From contig BROE01000013.1 of the NCBI GenBank assembly GCA_036571765.1, positions 10,691,690-10,755,689 of the forward strand: DNA of 64,000 nt, in the 5' to 3' direction. Origin of the DNA: Plecoglossus altivelis (lineage: Eukaryota > Chordata > Actinopteri > Osmeriformes > Plecoglossidae). The notes beneath the pieces were generated by a model. The model did not search any database. It was given only the letters and a program-made list of their open reading frames with translations, and was not told the DNA's origin. Numbering within the stretch: the stretch's first letter is position 1; every line of letters begins with the position of its first letter. Positions 1-13,500 of the stretch are shown here, in pieces. Made by a program: the position numbers and the translations under genes.

Positions 1-617
1 TTGAGCACAACGACCCCAAACAAAGCCTGTACCCTGCTGACTGACATGCAGGGAGGGGAGCTGCACCAGGCTTCTTTGAGTGCTAAATAACTACCCTGTG
101 CACGCACATACACACACACACACCCCAGCCCCTCCCTCCTTCCTCCTAACACAGGTGGGTATTGTCTGCGGCATGCACGCTCCTGGCAGCTGGCCAGGTC
201 CAGTCACTGGGTAGTCCTACAACAGTTCCAACACACAGCTCCAACTGCACACACGCACAACACTGCTCTAAAAATGGCTCTTTAACTATTTACTCACCCT
301 TTTACTAAAATAACATAAAACATTAATCAAATGAAGCTGGCAAATAGGCTTGTGCAGTTTCCGATTATTTTGGAGGAAAGCCATAGATAAGCATAATACA
401 TCCGTTTCTTTGGTAAAATGACAGAAAAAAAAGATACTCGCTCATCAGACAAAACGATTGAAGCTGGGTTTGCACAGCACGTCCTAGCGTTCCCCCCTAT
501 GTCCTGTGTGACCCACAAGATGGTGTTTTCATGATAAACCCGTTCATGGAAGCCACAAGGCTGTATTCAAACACCCTCCGAAGTGAGAGCAAGGGGAGGT
601 ACGTAAGAGATCTCCCA

Positions 618-635
618 CCCCCCCCCCCCCCCCCC
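618..635. repeat. Poly(C) run
   Basis: Eighteen consecutive C bases, preceded by CTCCCA. Confidence 0.9.
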
Positions 636-714
636 AAATAGAGACTAAGCGAAAACCCCTCTTGACCACAGCTTCCAGAATATTACAGCCTATCTGGGCT
701 GGGGGGGATGTATT

Positions 715-744
715 AAAAAAAAAAAGTGAAAAAAAAAAAAAAAA
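715..744. repeat. A-rich tract
   Basis: Two A runs separated by GTG. Confidence 0.85.
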
Positions 745-1558
745 GGCAACAATCTTGGTCCTGGAATCCCAAAGGTTAGAACTCCCTGAAAAGGTGCCTC
801 GCGGCGGCCTAACAGAAGAGATAGGACAGATGAAAGGGTCCGCAGAAACAAAGAGAAAGGTGGAAACATCCCATTGATTAATCACCAAGTCATTAGACAT
901 TCATTACCCTGGAGATCTAGTGCCATGTAACAAAGGCCTATGTGAGGAGGGAGGTTATTGATAGCCGTACATCGATTAGCTGTCAGATTCAAAATGTAAA
1001 AAGGCGGGCGGGCTGTAAATCCTTATCAATCAACGCAGCTCAGGGTCAGTGTGTAATATGTAGTGCGGCACACCGTAGACATGATGATGAGGCGGCAGGG
1101 GAGCAGGGCGCCTCAAAGCCCCGTCAAGGTTTCTCTAAAGGGGGGTTTTTTGTTCCAACTGTTGATTTGTTTTCTGCTGTTCTTCTTTCAGGAAGGAGAC
1201 TGAGGGCTAAGAAGAGATGGAAAAACACTTTTTTTTCTACTTTTGCCTTCCAAAGGGGAAGAAAAAGGAACTCTGGAGGGCATTTAAGGAGGGGGTTTTC
1301 CCCTTTGGTTTAATTACAGGCCTCTTGTTAGACAGATCTTTCTCCAAGAACTAGAAATTGGAGGGAGATGGTTTGAATAGGAAGCTGAGCCATTCTTTCT
1401 CCTTCGCTTTTTTCTTTTCTTTACTTCCCCTCAAACACGCAGCGTGCAGACACACGCTGGAAGACAGTTGGACCGGAATCCAAACTCAAAACGACGATAT
1501 CTTGTGAATTCGCTGACAATGACCTGAATAGACAAATGCATCTTGTTTACACGACACA

Positions 1559-1602
1559 AAACACACACACACACACACACACAAAACACACACACACACA
1601 CC
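1559..1602. repeat. (AC)n microsatellite
   Basis: An AC repeat with one AAAA interruption. Confidence 0.95.
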
Positions 1603-1974
1603 GTGATTGCATGTTGCCTCTGTAGCTCCTATGGGTAAGCCACTGAGCTCAAAATGAGACTTTGCTACTTTCCTGGATGACTTCACACACAAACACACTT
1701 GCACACACATGCAATACTACTGTGGACCACAGCGGAAATCATGTTCAGCAATAATACCACCAAAATGAGAGTTCTCATATTGGCAGCAAAAAAGAGACAT
1801 GATTACAGAAAACCAAGTGAGGCTTCAGAATGATCTGCAACCTCTTCTTTTAGCGTCTCAGGCTGCACCATGCAATCACAAAACACACAGTCTGACATGA
1901 CACAGATCATGACAAATCTCCCCACTCGACGGCAGGGCTCCTATGGGATCTCTCTCTACTTTTTCTTCTGCTTT

Positions 1975-1998
1975 AAAAAAAAAAAAAAAAAAAAAAAG
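1975..1998. repeat. Poly(A) tract
   Basis: About 24 A bases with no LINE/SINE-like body recognised before it. Confidence 0.9.
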
Positions 1999-2369
1999 AT
2001 GGAGGGAAATCTAAACAAGGCCAGGCCCACCAAGTGCAGAGCGTTTGTAAACAGATGGGGCCTGGAGCCAGCAAACGTCTTTATCTCTGTCACTAGACTC
2101 GCTTTAGCCTGTCTACTTGTTCAGAGACCATGACGACAGGTCCCAGTTGGTTGCACAAAGGTTGTGGGAAGGTTGTACGAATGTCGTGGCACATGCGCGC
2201 ATCGATACACGCTTGGAATGAACCTGCTACCACTCTGGCTCTTGGGGCATGGCTCTCTGTCTCGGTAGGGTTAACACAGATAGTGAGGATGTAGTGTGAT
2301 AGTATGTGGTGGAGGATGCATGGATATAGTGGCAAACTGCTGAGGGACCCACTGGTGCCTTGGGTCAAA

Positions 2370-2514
2370 CTGCTGCTCCTACTTTTACTGCTGCTGCTTA
2401 TACTCCTGCTGCTGCTTTTACTCCTGCTGCTGCTCCTGCTTTTACTACTGCTGCTACTACTACTGCTGCTGCTCCTGCTACTGCTGCTGCTCCTGCTGTT
2501 ACTGCTGCTCCTGC
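2370..2514. repeat. Imperfect CTG/CTC/CTA trinucleotide array
   Basis: About 48 CTN-type triplets mixed with short TTTTACT interruptions. Read in frame it would give poly-leucine on one strand and Ser/Arg-rich sequence on the other; neither is believed to be coding. Confidence 0.9.
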
Positions 2515-5010
2515 GTGCTGAAGAGCAAATCTGACAGCTTCTCTTTCTTCGTGGATGGTGATGGCTCATCGATCAGATTTGGACTCGTTTCCCCACAGGA
2601 TCAGTATTCAATCCAAGCATTGTTCTAAAGGTTAGTCCAAAACTCTCAGACAACACTGACGCACCCATGTGCTGTTGCCACATCCAGAGGAGGACTGTCA
2701 GACACAAACCTCCTATTTCAATACTGTGATGATCATTTAAAAAGCTACTCAAATTTGTTTGAATACAGAAAGTGTTCCACATAACACTCAAACTCTTCTT
2801 CTTCCTTCTTCATTACTTCCTAACCTCATTCCAAACACTTTGCTAGCCCGTTGAGCTGTCTATTTGCAAGAAAGAAGAAACATCTTGGTCCCAAACCCTC
2901 TCCTGCCCTGGCCTCTTTCAGCTTCGACACAGTTACACACACTAGGCTAGTCTGACACGACATCAACCGTGGAAAGAGCACCAGGTGTCATAAACTGTAG
3001 TAGCACATCCCTGCCCCACCCCCCTACCCGCCTCCCGGGAGCTGTTCCTGCCCCCAAAGGGACAACTGGTGCGAAATCCGATTTTGGCATGACACCTCTG
3101 ATACGCAGTGTTGCGCCGCCCGCCCCCCCCCATGAAATCTGTTTGTCTGCCGGCTTTGTGGTAAGTCTATGCACCCCTTCTCCTCACCCTCTCCCTCCTT
3201 CTGTGGGCTTGGCGTCTGGTGTTCCCCATATGCACACTCATTTGCATCTCATTAGGCAGTTGTGTGTATGCGCGTGTGCGCCCATGTCCGTATGCATGCA
3301 GACACCCACCTCGGTAGCTATTTGCATGTGATCTGGTGTGTTCGTCTCTGTGGGGTCGATGTGGGAAGCTGCAGTGGATCCAGCTATGTGGCCCCTTGTG
3401 CGTGTGCCTGAATGCTTGTACCAATGATACTAATGGCGAGGATCTGATTGCAGCAAGCAGGAAATGCCTCAGCAGGGAATAATCAGAGGCGATGATGAAG
3501 GACGGCGCTCCACGGCGCTCCAGACAAGCGCTCAGACGAAAACGCATGTTCTACATGGGTGTGTGTGCATCTTGGCTCATTGCTCTGACAGCTACCTCCA
3601 TTTCTTTTGCGGGGGGGGCCCAACCTGTTCCCTGTCAGCATGACTCACTCAGACAGATGAACATACAGACACTCACAAGCACAATCGCTAATACATACCA
3701 GTAAACATGTGAACACACCACTGACCCGGGTGCCGTGAGCAGAATCAGAATGGAAAATACTGCTTTTTCACCCCCGAACAAACAGGGTTTCATGCATGGA
3801 AATTCACACAAGGTTGACTTTGTGCAGGCATGTATACAACTCCAATTAAGGGTGTCTGTATTGAGTCATAGAAATTGGACACGGGCCAGATGAATAGGGG
3901 TAGGGGAAGGAGACAAAGGAATCAGCACCTTGGTAGGTGCGTGCCTGTGTGCTTGAATGGCCTTTACCCAGGAAGGGGCTCAAACACGGCCCTCGTTCAG
4001 CCCCTGTCAGGACCAAATAAGAACCATGTTGGCATGGGCACGCTACACTGCTGGGACACCCCACACAATGGCTGCAGCAGCCTGGTGAGGGCTGCTAATC
4101 CCCCCCCAGAAGACAGGCCCTGGCTTCCGCAGGCCCCCCGCCTTCTGGGGAGGGTAGAGGGGGATGGCAGTGTTGTTCCGTATACAACCTGACAACAGCG
4201 GCGAATGACCGTGACGGGAGTCGGCGCAAGAGGAAACGCGTTTGTTTGTGGTCATTGTGTGGACGCTCAAAGAAGGGATCTGGAGAGAGGAAAGGGGGAA
4301 AGAGGGGACAGGAGGAAGTCTAAATAATCTAACCCAAAATAAACGAGTGAAGAGAAGAGGAGAAGTAGACCATATCCTAGTGGGCACTTGGGGATGTGGG
4401 TTGGGGAGGGGTGCAGGGGGGTGGATTCCTGTGTTCGCAAAGCTCCTTGGTAAAGCTAGCTGTGATCTGACAGGGAGCGGGGGACAGGCAGCCAGACAGC
4501 TCCTGGAGAGCCCTAGTCGATACATGAGGAGATACCGCAGACAGAAGTGGCTTTGAGCCTGGGGGAAGGACGGCTGGAATGGAGGATTCACTTGGGATTG
4601 GAGGAGGGTTAGCAAGACCCCCCCCCCTCCTGATAGGCATTTCATTTCCTGCACCGTTTCTCCCACTGTCTGCACCATTCAACCCTAAACCCTCTCTCTC
4701 CTCCCCCCAACCTCCTGGTGAGCATACAAGGTAGACACAGCGTTGTTTGTGGGTGGAGGGGCAGAGGGGAATCACAGGTTCTTGTACAAGGTTCCTTTGT
4801 CTCCATGCAGCTTTCTGGCTGGCAGGCAGGCAGGCCAGCCGGCCGCTGGTCTGAGGGAGCTCCCTGGAGAGAAGCCCAGACTCATGAGTGGTCACGTCTG
4901 CTGGGAGCGCCGATCGCTCTACGTGAGGGTCAAGGGTCCGGCAACAGTTCTGCTGGTGATAATGACAATGATGACCAAAAGCCTAATTGTTTCATAACAC
5001 CATAGGGAGT

Positions 5011-5047
5011 TGGTGGTGGTGGTGGTGGTGGTGGTGGTGGTGGTGGT
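5011..5047. repeat. (TGG)n microsatellite
   Basis: About twelve TGG units, uninterrupted. Confidence 0.95.
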
Positions 5048-7013
5048 AAAAGGGAATGCATTGTTTGACTAGTGTGACAGAAGGAAGGGCAATCAATATG
5101 AGCTGAGTGTTGTGAATGCTGAGTCTTAAGGCCTTCTACTGGTAGCCTGCTCCAATGTTGACAGGTGCTTACCCGTACACACCCACTTTACCCGATTCAA
5201 TAACCAGCCATCATGTCTCATTCACTAGCATGGACACTAATCACACATAAATAGATGGTGTATCATTAGATATATATTTCATGGTCTCTACAGCAACCCA
5301 TTTACATTAACATTTCCTAGGTCACTGGTTGCACATTGAAAATGAAACAGTCTTACAGGAAATGGAAGGGGCTACAGTTGTCAGGAAGAAAAGAGGCCAT
5401 TTTCTCCAATAGGATGAACACCTCTGGGGTGCCTCTTAGTAGGAAAAACCCAGAGCGCTTGACGGCTCAGATAGCGGGTGGAAAAAAACGAAACCAAGAC
5501 CACTTAACCAACACGAAATACATGAAGAGACATGCTGGATAAAGTACATAAAGGCGTTTCAAAGTTACTACCAATTTACTTCATACTTGACATTTGTGAA
5601 CTTGCAAAGGCTTAAATGAAAGAACAGAATCGATAAGGCATGTTTTGGTTACCGTACCTTTACTTAAAGCTGAGTATTTTAAAGGCTACAGGCTAATCGC
5701 GCTAATACAATAAAGCCAGATTTGCAGTGTCGCATTACATTGCCTCGATTGTGCCCCGATACAATCCGTTCAGGCCATATTACCTCGTCAGGGTTTAGAA
5801 CAATCCTGTTTGAGGATTAAGACAGGCGGGTTTGTGGAACCGTGTTAATCTAGCCTACAGGAGCCAGCACAAGAGCGTCTGTGCAAGGGAAGATGAGACA
5901 GGGAACAGAGAGGAACCATGCCATCTCTATGAACTCATTTCCACTGCTTTTATGGCCGAGGCAAAACTGCAGAGCTAATGCTGACATCAATTTGGAGGAA
6001 GCCAGTCAGAAAGGCAGCCAACCAGCCAGGCGCACTGTCACTGCATCTGGGGAAGATGGCAGAATATGCTTTGGTCTTTTTTTCCCTCCGAAATGGCAGT
6101 TAAGTTTCTCTTGATGACGGAGGTTCATTCTGTTGCTCCCTCCTTATTCAGGGTACTTGAATTAGCTGCTCCAAGATCTATAAAATTGTCTAAGTGAAAA
6201 GGTTACTTTTTGAAAGGTTCTTTTTCGGCGAGTGAGTGAGTTAAGGAACGACACAAAGAACAAGTTGACTTCTGAGGCCAAAAGGGCACTGCATGCTACT
6301 GGTCTATAAAGGGATGGGGGAGCCAACTTGCTGAGTTTCCCGTTTCCCTTTAATAGTAACAGGGTCACCTCAATAGCATCCTATATTTATCTACCTTCCA
6401 GGAGGGGAACATTATATTACTACACAGTGTTGAAAGTTAATTTTGTTAGGTGTTAAACTGATCCTTCGATGACCACTCGTCTTGTTTTTCCACAGGAGGG
6501 ACACTGGTCGTCACAGGCTGTGATGTCTCACACCCCCCTCTTCCACCAAAGCAGTTTGAGGGCCAGTTTCTGAGCAGGTGCCCAATATTGAACGGTCACA
6601 GACATAAATTTGCAATCAAAACACATGACCGACTCCTAATCGTCACCATCATTGATAGTGGTAGTTTTAGCTGTGGATCCATAAAAAAGACTCAGTGGAA
6701 AAGCATTTCAGAAGCATGAAAGCCTTTGCCTGCCTCTTCTTAAGTTAGGGGTAGAAAGGACCCACGGTTAGGGTGTGAAGAGTTTGAAAGCGAAGAGCTA
6801 ACATAAAAGGGCTAAAGCAACATCAGTAGACAGCAGTCTTCAGATGAGCACCTTCAAATCATCTGCAAGAATTGAACCCTTCAGGTACCGATCATACAAC
6901 CCTGCATCACTAAGCCAAAGGGAAAAACATCATTCATCCGTCTATATATTGGCCCACCATTTTCTTACAACGGTACTCCTGATTAAAGGGGTTGGTAAGG
7001 ATGTCACATGGAT

Positions 7014-7018
7014 ATGTG

Positions 7019-7057
<39 letters not shown>
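7014..7057. repeat. (TG)n microsatellite
   Basis: A TG repeat ending TGCGCGC, wholly alternating purine and pyrimidine. Confidence 0.93.
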
Positions 7058-7866
7058 TATAGATATCAATATTGTTTGCACCTGTTTTATATGGTGCTCT
7101 ACGTGCATCATGTTATTGTAAAGACCACCTGTACTGGTGAATTCTGCTTCCAATAGCAAAATTGAGACAAATTATGTTTTGATCCAGCATGACATTCTCA
7201 AGCGATTGTATTTTCATATCATCATCTCTTTTCATGGAAAATCAATGCCCTGAAAAAGAAAACAATAATCCTGCAATGATAATGACAACAATAAGCCAAC
7301 TAATTTAATTGTGTTTACTACCTTATTAGTGATTTGTTGTAGTGTGGGCTGGGGCTGGGGTAGGGGCTGCACACAGGACTACATCATGGACTCTACATGT
7401 CTAGTTGCTTAGCAGTGCCCAAAAGAATTAAGCTGTGCGCGCACACCAAGCGCACACATTTTTTTTAAAGGCCAGTACCAAAAGCATACCAAAGCCAGAA
7501 CACTTATGACACCTAATGATATCGCCAACACCTTTAGAAGAAATCCTCTTCTGTGTTCACTCTGGGTAATAATGTTTGCAGACCTCGCCTCCCTCGCTTC
7601 CCTCTCTCGCTCGCCCAACTGTCATCTCAGCCACACATGCTGACTGAGATGATTGGCATTAATAACCCAGACCGCCATCATCAATAAATCATAAAGGAGG
7701 CCGTTTGAAACCGGGGGCTTTTAGGGCCAATGATGGCCATCAGGAATCACCTACTGTTTGAGTAAAGAGTCTAAGAGTGGGGCGTGAGGGTGCAGTCTCT
7801 GATCTCAGACCGGGCCCACTGGGACCTGGGCCCTTCAGAGGAGCCTCAACTGACCGCCGCTCCCTT

Positions 7867-7868
<2 letters not shown>

Positions 7869-7939
<71 letters not shown>

Positions 7940-7940
7940 C
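7869..7940. repeat. Compound (CA)n(TA)n microsatellite
   Basis: A CA repeat of about 45 bp runs directly into about 25 bp of TA repeat. Confidence 0.95.
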
Positions 7941-8242
7941 TCTCTGATATCTTAAACAGGGGGGGTCTGAACAGGGGGAATGAATTATTTATTGCACGCC
8001 CCTTTGCTGCATGTCAGCAGCTTCGCAGGATGAAATGATATTTATGGGGCCCCTTGGGCAAGGGTGGGGAGGACAGAGGGAGAGAGGGGGAATGAAAGAC
8101 CTGGAAGACAGTGGGGAAGATCCCGCTAATGACAGGGGCTTGGAGGTGGCCGGTGAAGGTGGGGGGGCGAGGAGATCCCCCACTACACTGAGCAGACAGC
8201 ACAAGGTGAGTGGTGAGTGGTGCCAAGTCAGCTCTGCAGCAG

Positions 8243-8340
8243 GCACCGGGGTGTAGGGAGAAGTATGGGCAGCAGGGTGTAAGGAGAAGGAAGGGCACCG
8301 GGGTGTAGGGAGAAGGAAGGGCAGCGGGGAGGGGGGGGGG
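8243..8340. repeat. Short G-rich minisatellite, about three copies
   Basis: The unit resembles CACCGGGGTGTAGGGAGAAG plus GAAGGG (26 bp). Three imperfect copies are followed by a run of G. Confidence 0.85.
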
Positions 8341-8984
8341 CTGTGGGGTCAGACAACATGGTTTCCTCTTAATATGCAGGTTCTCCTCCCGTCCCCCTCA
8401 CTCCGTCGGAGCAGGATGGACAGTACACACACAGGGACGACCCCAGACATTCTACTTGGCAGCGGACAATTCAGTGCATGTTTTTTCCTGGTAGTGCAAG
8501 CCTTCTCAAAAGCAAAGTGATCCAAAAGCATCACATTTAGAGACAGGCCCTGAAGGCCTAAATTCTCACTGCTGCCTCCAAAGTTGAACTCCTTCGGCAA
8601 TGCGGTGAAGCGCATATTCTTTTCCACCATAGTCTATCATTACGACCGCTTTTTCTCCCCTCATTTTATTTCCAAATCAGACAGGATATGGCTCCAAAAG
8701 AGTCTGGTTTCTTCAAGAGGGCTAGATTTCACAAAGACGAAAAATCACTGTGGTGAGAGAGGGAGCTAAAGAGAGAGAGAGTTGGAGAAATAATAAGAGC
8801 GCGAGTGAGCAGGAACCTAATCTAACGGGGCCGGTTGGGGGAAATAGTCATTCTCTCAACGGGAAACGAGCTAGCGTGTCTTGCCACACAGTGTTCCAGT
8901 TCACTTTCAGTTTGGCTGCACCGTAGCGGAGAGGGAGGGGATATGGGATGGAGGGAAAGCCAGTTGTGTATTCATGCATTCCTT

Positions 8985-9355
8985 TTTTCTGTCTCTCACC
9001 TTGACAAGCATTTTTTTTGTAGCCTTACTCCTTCTCTCACCTTGCTTTTCTTCTGTCCCTCTCTCAGTCTGTCTCAGTTCATCGAACCCACCTTGTCTCA
9101 CACTCCATCTCCAGTCCTCTCTTGCTTTCAGTCACACTTTTTGCTCCTTTTCTCTTTGCTTCACTCTCCCACGCACATTCTTTCTTGGACCCTACCTTTT
9201 GTTTTTCCATCCATCCATCCCCCCCTCAGACACCGCCTCTCTTCATATGCGTTTCTCTACCTCCATCTTCCTCTCCCTTCGTGCTCAGTCCTGCCTCTCA
9301 GCCTCTATGCCCCCTCCCCCCCTCCCCCACTCCCTCCCCTGCAGTGCATCTCCAA
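8985..9355. repeat. Pyrimidine-rich low-complexity region
   Basis: Plus-strand C/T-rich sequence with CTCTC, CCATCCATCC and CCCCTCC runs. Open frames crossing it are leucine/serine/proline-rich and not credible genes. Confidence 0.85.
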
Positions 9356-9841
9356 CTAGACAGAGCGTGGAGGCCAGCAGACCAGGCAAGGGAGAGGGGG
9401 GGTGGGTGAAAGTTCACATGATCATTACATGGTGGGATTTACCGGCGTCATTAGAATGCAAATAGATGTCAGAGGAAGGATTGCGCCGGCACGCTTGTCT
9501 GCGTACGTGTGCGCGCACGCATGTGCGACAGAGAGAGAAGGAGAGAGACAGGCGTGCGCATGTGTGTCCATCTGGCTCTACATAGAAACAGAGCAGGGCT
9601 TTGTGCGACGTAGGTGTGCTGAGACCCGCTTTCGGCTATGTATTCTGTCTGCTTCTGCTAGGCGTTATGCCAGTGGTGTGTGTGTGGCAGGGATTCCTTT
9701 AATTACTAAATGAATTGAGGCTTGACGTTGTCTGGTGCTGATAAGAGTCTGCATGTCGCAACATGCCACCCAGCGAACACCTGGGCTAGCCTGACCAGGA
9801 GGATCCACATCATCCCCCAACCTCTTCCTTCTTTGATGGAG

Positions 9842-9940
9842 GGATGTCTGAAAAGTGGAGGAGGGGGAAGAGAGACGGTAGGGAGGTAGACAAGCAGAGA
9901 GAGACACATGGAGGGAAGGAGAGAGACAGACCAGGGGAGA

Positions 9941-9983
<43 letters not shown>

Positions 9984-10105
9984 TCAGCATGCAAAAGAGG
10001 AAGAGAGAGAGACACCGACGAAGGGAGGAGAGACAGATGAGGTCTTCGGCATGTGAGAAACGAGAAATAGATAAACGCAGGAAGAAAGACAGGAGGAGTT
10101 TGCAT
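9842..10105. repeat. Purine-rich region with (GACA)n core
   Basis: Plus-strand G/A-rich sequence around a GACA repeat at 9949-9982. The polarity is opposite to the pyrimidine-rich region 500 bp to the left. Confidence 0.88.
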
Positions 10106-10515
10106 CAGACAAGTATCATCCGAGGACATAACAGCCTGGGTGAGCCTATAAGGGAGGACGTTCCATGGACACACATTGAGGAAAAGGATGAACTCTTAGG
10201 AAAAGACTACATTGACCTTGCGTTGCTATCTGACATCTACCCTGTTTCTATTGAGAAAGATTTGTTTGCATTCTGTTCTGCCACCCTGTGACTTATGTTA
10301 AATTCTGTGTTATTGTTAAGCACAGCTCTGCCATCTTGTTATGTCGTCATGCTACACAGACACGTGAAAAACATGAAACTAGTTTGGCTCTAAAGTACAT
10401 AAACCTATGCTGAAGGTGTGCGCTGGTTCAAGAGGGCTTAGGTTGCTGGGGACACACGTACAGAAACACCTGTCACAGTACTATGCTTGAGGCTTATGAG
10501 ACAGGGCTGATGATT

Positions 10516-10561
10516 TGTGTGCGTGTGTGTGTGTGTGTGCGCGCGCGCATGCGTGCGTGCT
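10516..10561. repeat. Alternating (TG)n(CG)n tract
   Basis: GTGTGTGTGTGCGCGCGCGC is followed by ATGCGTGCGTGC, giving nearly unbroken purine/pyrimidine alternation. Confidence 0.93.
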
Positions 10562-13500
10562 CACCTCAGTCTGCTGGAACAGAGGAGGGAAGGGTGGATG
10601 GTAGCGTGTGTGCGTATGTAAAGACAGAGAGAGAGGAAAGGTTGGAGTGCTGCATTGTGACTAAGTGACTACCATTTATAACTTAGGTGATTTGTGTGAT
10701 GCACAATGATGATTTGCGTGTATCCAAACTTCATCCATATATCATATACCATGAATACAGGCTATTGGCTGAAAACGCTTCGCCATATATCCCATTCAGA
10801 TCCATCAAATGAGCACGGAAATGGCAATTTACACTTGGCACAGAGCCAATTACACAGAGCTACCTTATCTAAATGGTGACAGACCCAATTATCCATGAGG
10901 AGAGAGAAAGGTTCGAAGCTGAACCAAACCTATCCGTGCCTCTTTTGTTGAGAGGAGCCATTTCTCCCTGCATCTCTTAAGCCCAAAGTCCATTTTCCCT
11001 CAGCTCTTATTGGAAGCCAGTGGAATAGTCACTAATTACTGGAGAATAGGCAGTTAATGGCCGTCTGCGGCGGCCTTGCTATCTCTCTCCCTCCCGCTCG
11101 CCCTGTGCGAGGGTGTCTCCATGGCGACCTGTCGCTGAGTGGCCAGTAGGCAGTAGGTGAGGCGTAATGATTCAGGGGTGAGCCTGCCCTCGCTGCTCCC
11201 TGTGCCACTTGACTAAGCATAGTGCTTATTAATGGACAGTTCCTCAATGCTCCCTGAATCAACGACACGTTCTTACCAGAGGGGCGGGGACTGGGCGTGG
11301 AAAAGGACAGGAGATTTACAAAAGGTGGATATCATTGGCACGAGGGAACACAAGTATTTTCATAAAGGTAAAAAAAACAACAACAAAAATGCATCTGTAC
11401 CTTCGCCTTTCTAATTGGGTAATGGCTACTTTGTGATGGCTACCTTGTTCAGAAGTTGACATTTTTTTCAAAAGCCGTCATTCATGCCAACAGCAACATG
11501 TATGTGAGGATCTGTGCTTGAAATAGATGTGAAACGTGAACTCCCAGTGACAGTTTGCCAAAGGGGATTTTGAACCGAAAAACGAAGGTGAGGAGAGAAC
11601 CGTGCCTGTTTTACCATGTCACACTCTAGACCAAATTACTGAAAGTTTCCCATTTCTTAAGTCTAAAAACAAATAAGGCATGCGAGCTTTCAGCTGCTAC
11701 TTGAATGGAAAAACCCAAACCAGCAGATTAGTTTGGTATCCCATGACGATGTCATGAGCATATGGTGCAAAACTGAGCCAATAAGAATGCAAATAAAACC
11801 ATCTGAACTTCTGAAGAGAGTGGGGAACATGAGGCATGTCTGCTGCCTGAGATCTGCACATAGAGTTTAGGAGACCTTTGAGAACATGTACTCTATGAAG
11901 AGAGGCATCATTTCACCCTGAGGCAGGTAGAGAAAGCAAGGTAAAAGATATGCTATTGATATATTCTGCTAAGGTTTTGAGCACAGTGTTGAACTACACT
12001 AAGCATGAACAAGCAAATGTGTGCTCAAGTTTTACAGTTTAACAGAAAGAGTTTGTATTCGCAAGCTCAAATATCATCCTGAACTTGCTCTGGGAAGAGA
12101 GGCTGGTGACAACAGAGGATAGTAAGTGACTTGTTCCTGCACGGTGCATCGTCCTCTAAAAGGCTTTTGTTGTTTAAGGTCAAACGACTGCTGCGGATCA
12201 GCAGACATATAAAGAAGTCAGAGCCACTCCAGTGTACAGTGTAACATCGCTAACTCGTAGATTGGTCTTTTAATGTTTGTGAGCTGTAATCAAACAAGTG
12301 TCCTCTGGTTAGCTGCGAGAAAAGGGGGGTCGGGGGGAGGGGAACAGCCAAGCGTCTCCGTATATTATGGCCAGATAAATTATTCGTGTTCTATTTACAC
12401 ACCTCCTCAATGTCAAACAGCAGCTACCCTCCCATCTCCGGCTCAATGGTCTTTTCTCCATATTAATGAGAGCCAGGGATCAATAGGATGACAGGAAGAC
12501 GGATCGCCCCAGGGAGGCGCAGGAGAGAGGACTGGAGGGCAGACAGGGGGAGGCGGCTCTCCAGAGGGAAAGCTAACAAATACCCATAGATGCAACAACT
12601 AAGCGCTGACGTTGCCGTGGTCACATTCAGACGTACACACGTTAGGGTGTCTCTCATTGGCCAGGCATTCGGTTTGCAGCTGAAACACATGCAGCCCAAT
12701 CTGGATTAGCAGCCCATCTGTAGGCTTTAGTTAGGCTAAAGGTCAGATCATATTTCATTTGCAAATGAGAAGGCTTTTTGCTGGCTGTGAATAGGGACTT
12801 GCCAGTTCCGTTGGAGCGATGGTGGTGTGTCTGCGCTCTCTGGATGCTACCCATTAGTGCTCCATCTTGGAGCACCAGAAGTAGTTCACCCTAATAATGC
12901 CTAAGTAAGCCAGCATGGCCCTGTCCCTGTCCTGTCTTTCCAATTTGAAGACAGTTCAGGCAGAGGTCATTTACATACATTTTTATCATTATAGATCCCA
13001 TCTCACTAGAGAGCGACAACCTATCTTTTAGTTGCATTAGTGTTGTGTTGAACAAAATGGCTTAAAACTGCATTGAGAAGTATCTAATCATGAATAAATT
13101 CACTGCACAGACAATTAACCCAATATACCCACCGGCCTTTGCTAGAGTATGTGGTTGTTGGTAACATGGTCTGTATCATGGACCAGTTCACTTGCTTTTT
13201 TAGAAAACTTCCCCACTTGGTTGGTTGCTTTGTGTGACAGTTGGGTTAGTCAGGTTCTGTTTCTTCTGTGAATTCAGTTTAACTAAACATCTCAAGACTG
13301 CTGCCCTTCTGATAAAACCAAGGATAAGATGACGTGTTTCTGACAGGTAGTGAACTATCAGGACCAGGTGGTCACTACAGGGAGAGCAGAGTCTGGAGCC
13401 TACACGTCAAAGGCCAGCTCCTCCTGCTAAACCATGTGAGGAGCCCCTCGTCTTCACTGCTGACCTCCAAGCTATCTTAAGATATAGCCCATCTGCTTAT

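Noticed and set aside
2093..2569. Ser/Arg-rich open frame (158 codons) and the poly-leucine frame opposite it
   Set aside because: Both come from the CTN triplet array; no SR-protein domain or other non-repeat homology flanks it.
4043..4895. Overlapping open frames of 172-211 codons near 4.0-4.9 kb
   Set aside because: The sequence is GC- and proline-biased and open on both strands. The peptides lack family motifs and no splice-consistent exon chain was found.
8835..9465. Open frames of up to 194 codons near 9 kb
   Set aside because: They span a pyrimidine-rich low-complexity tract; the Leu/Ser/Pro-rich translation follows from composition.
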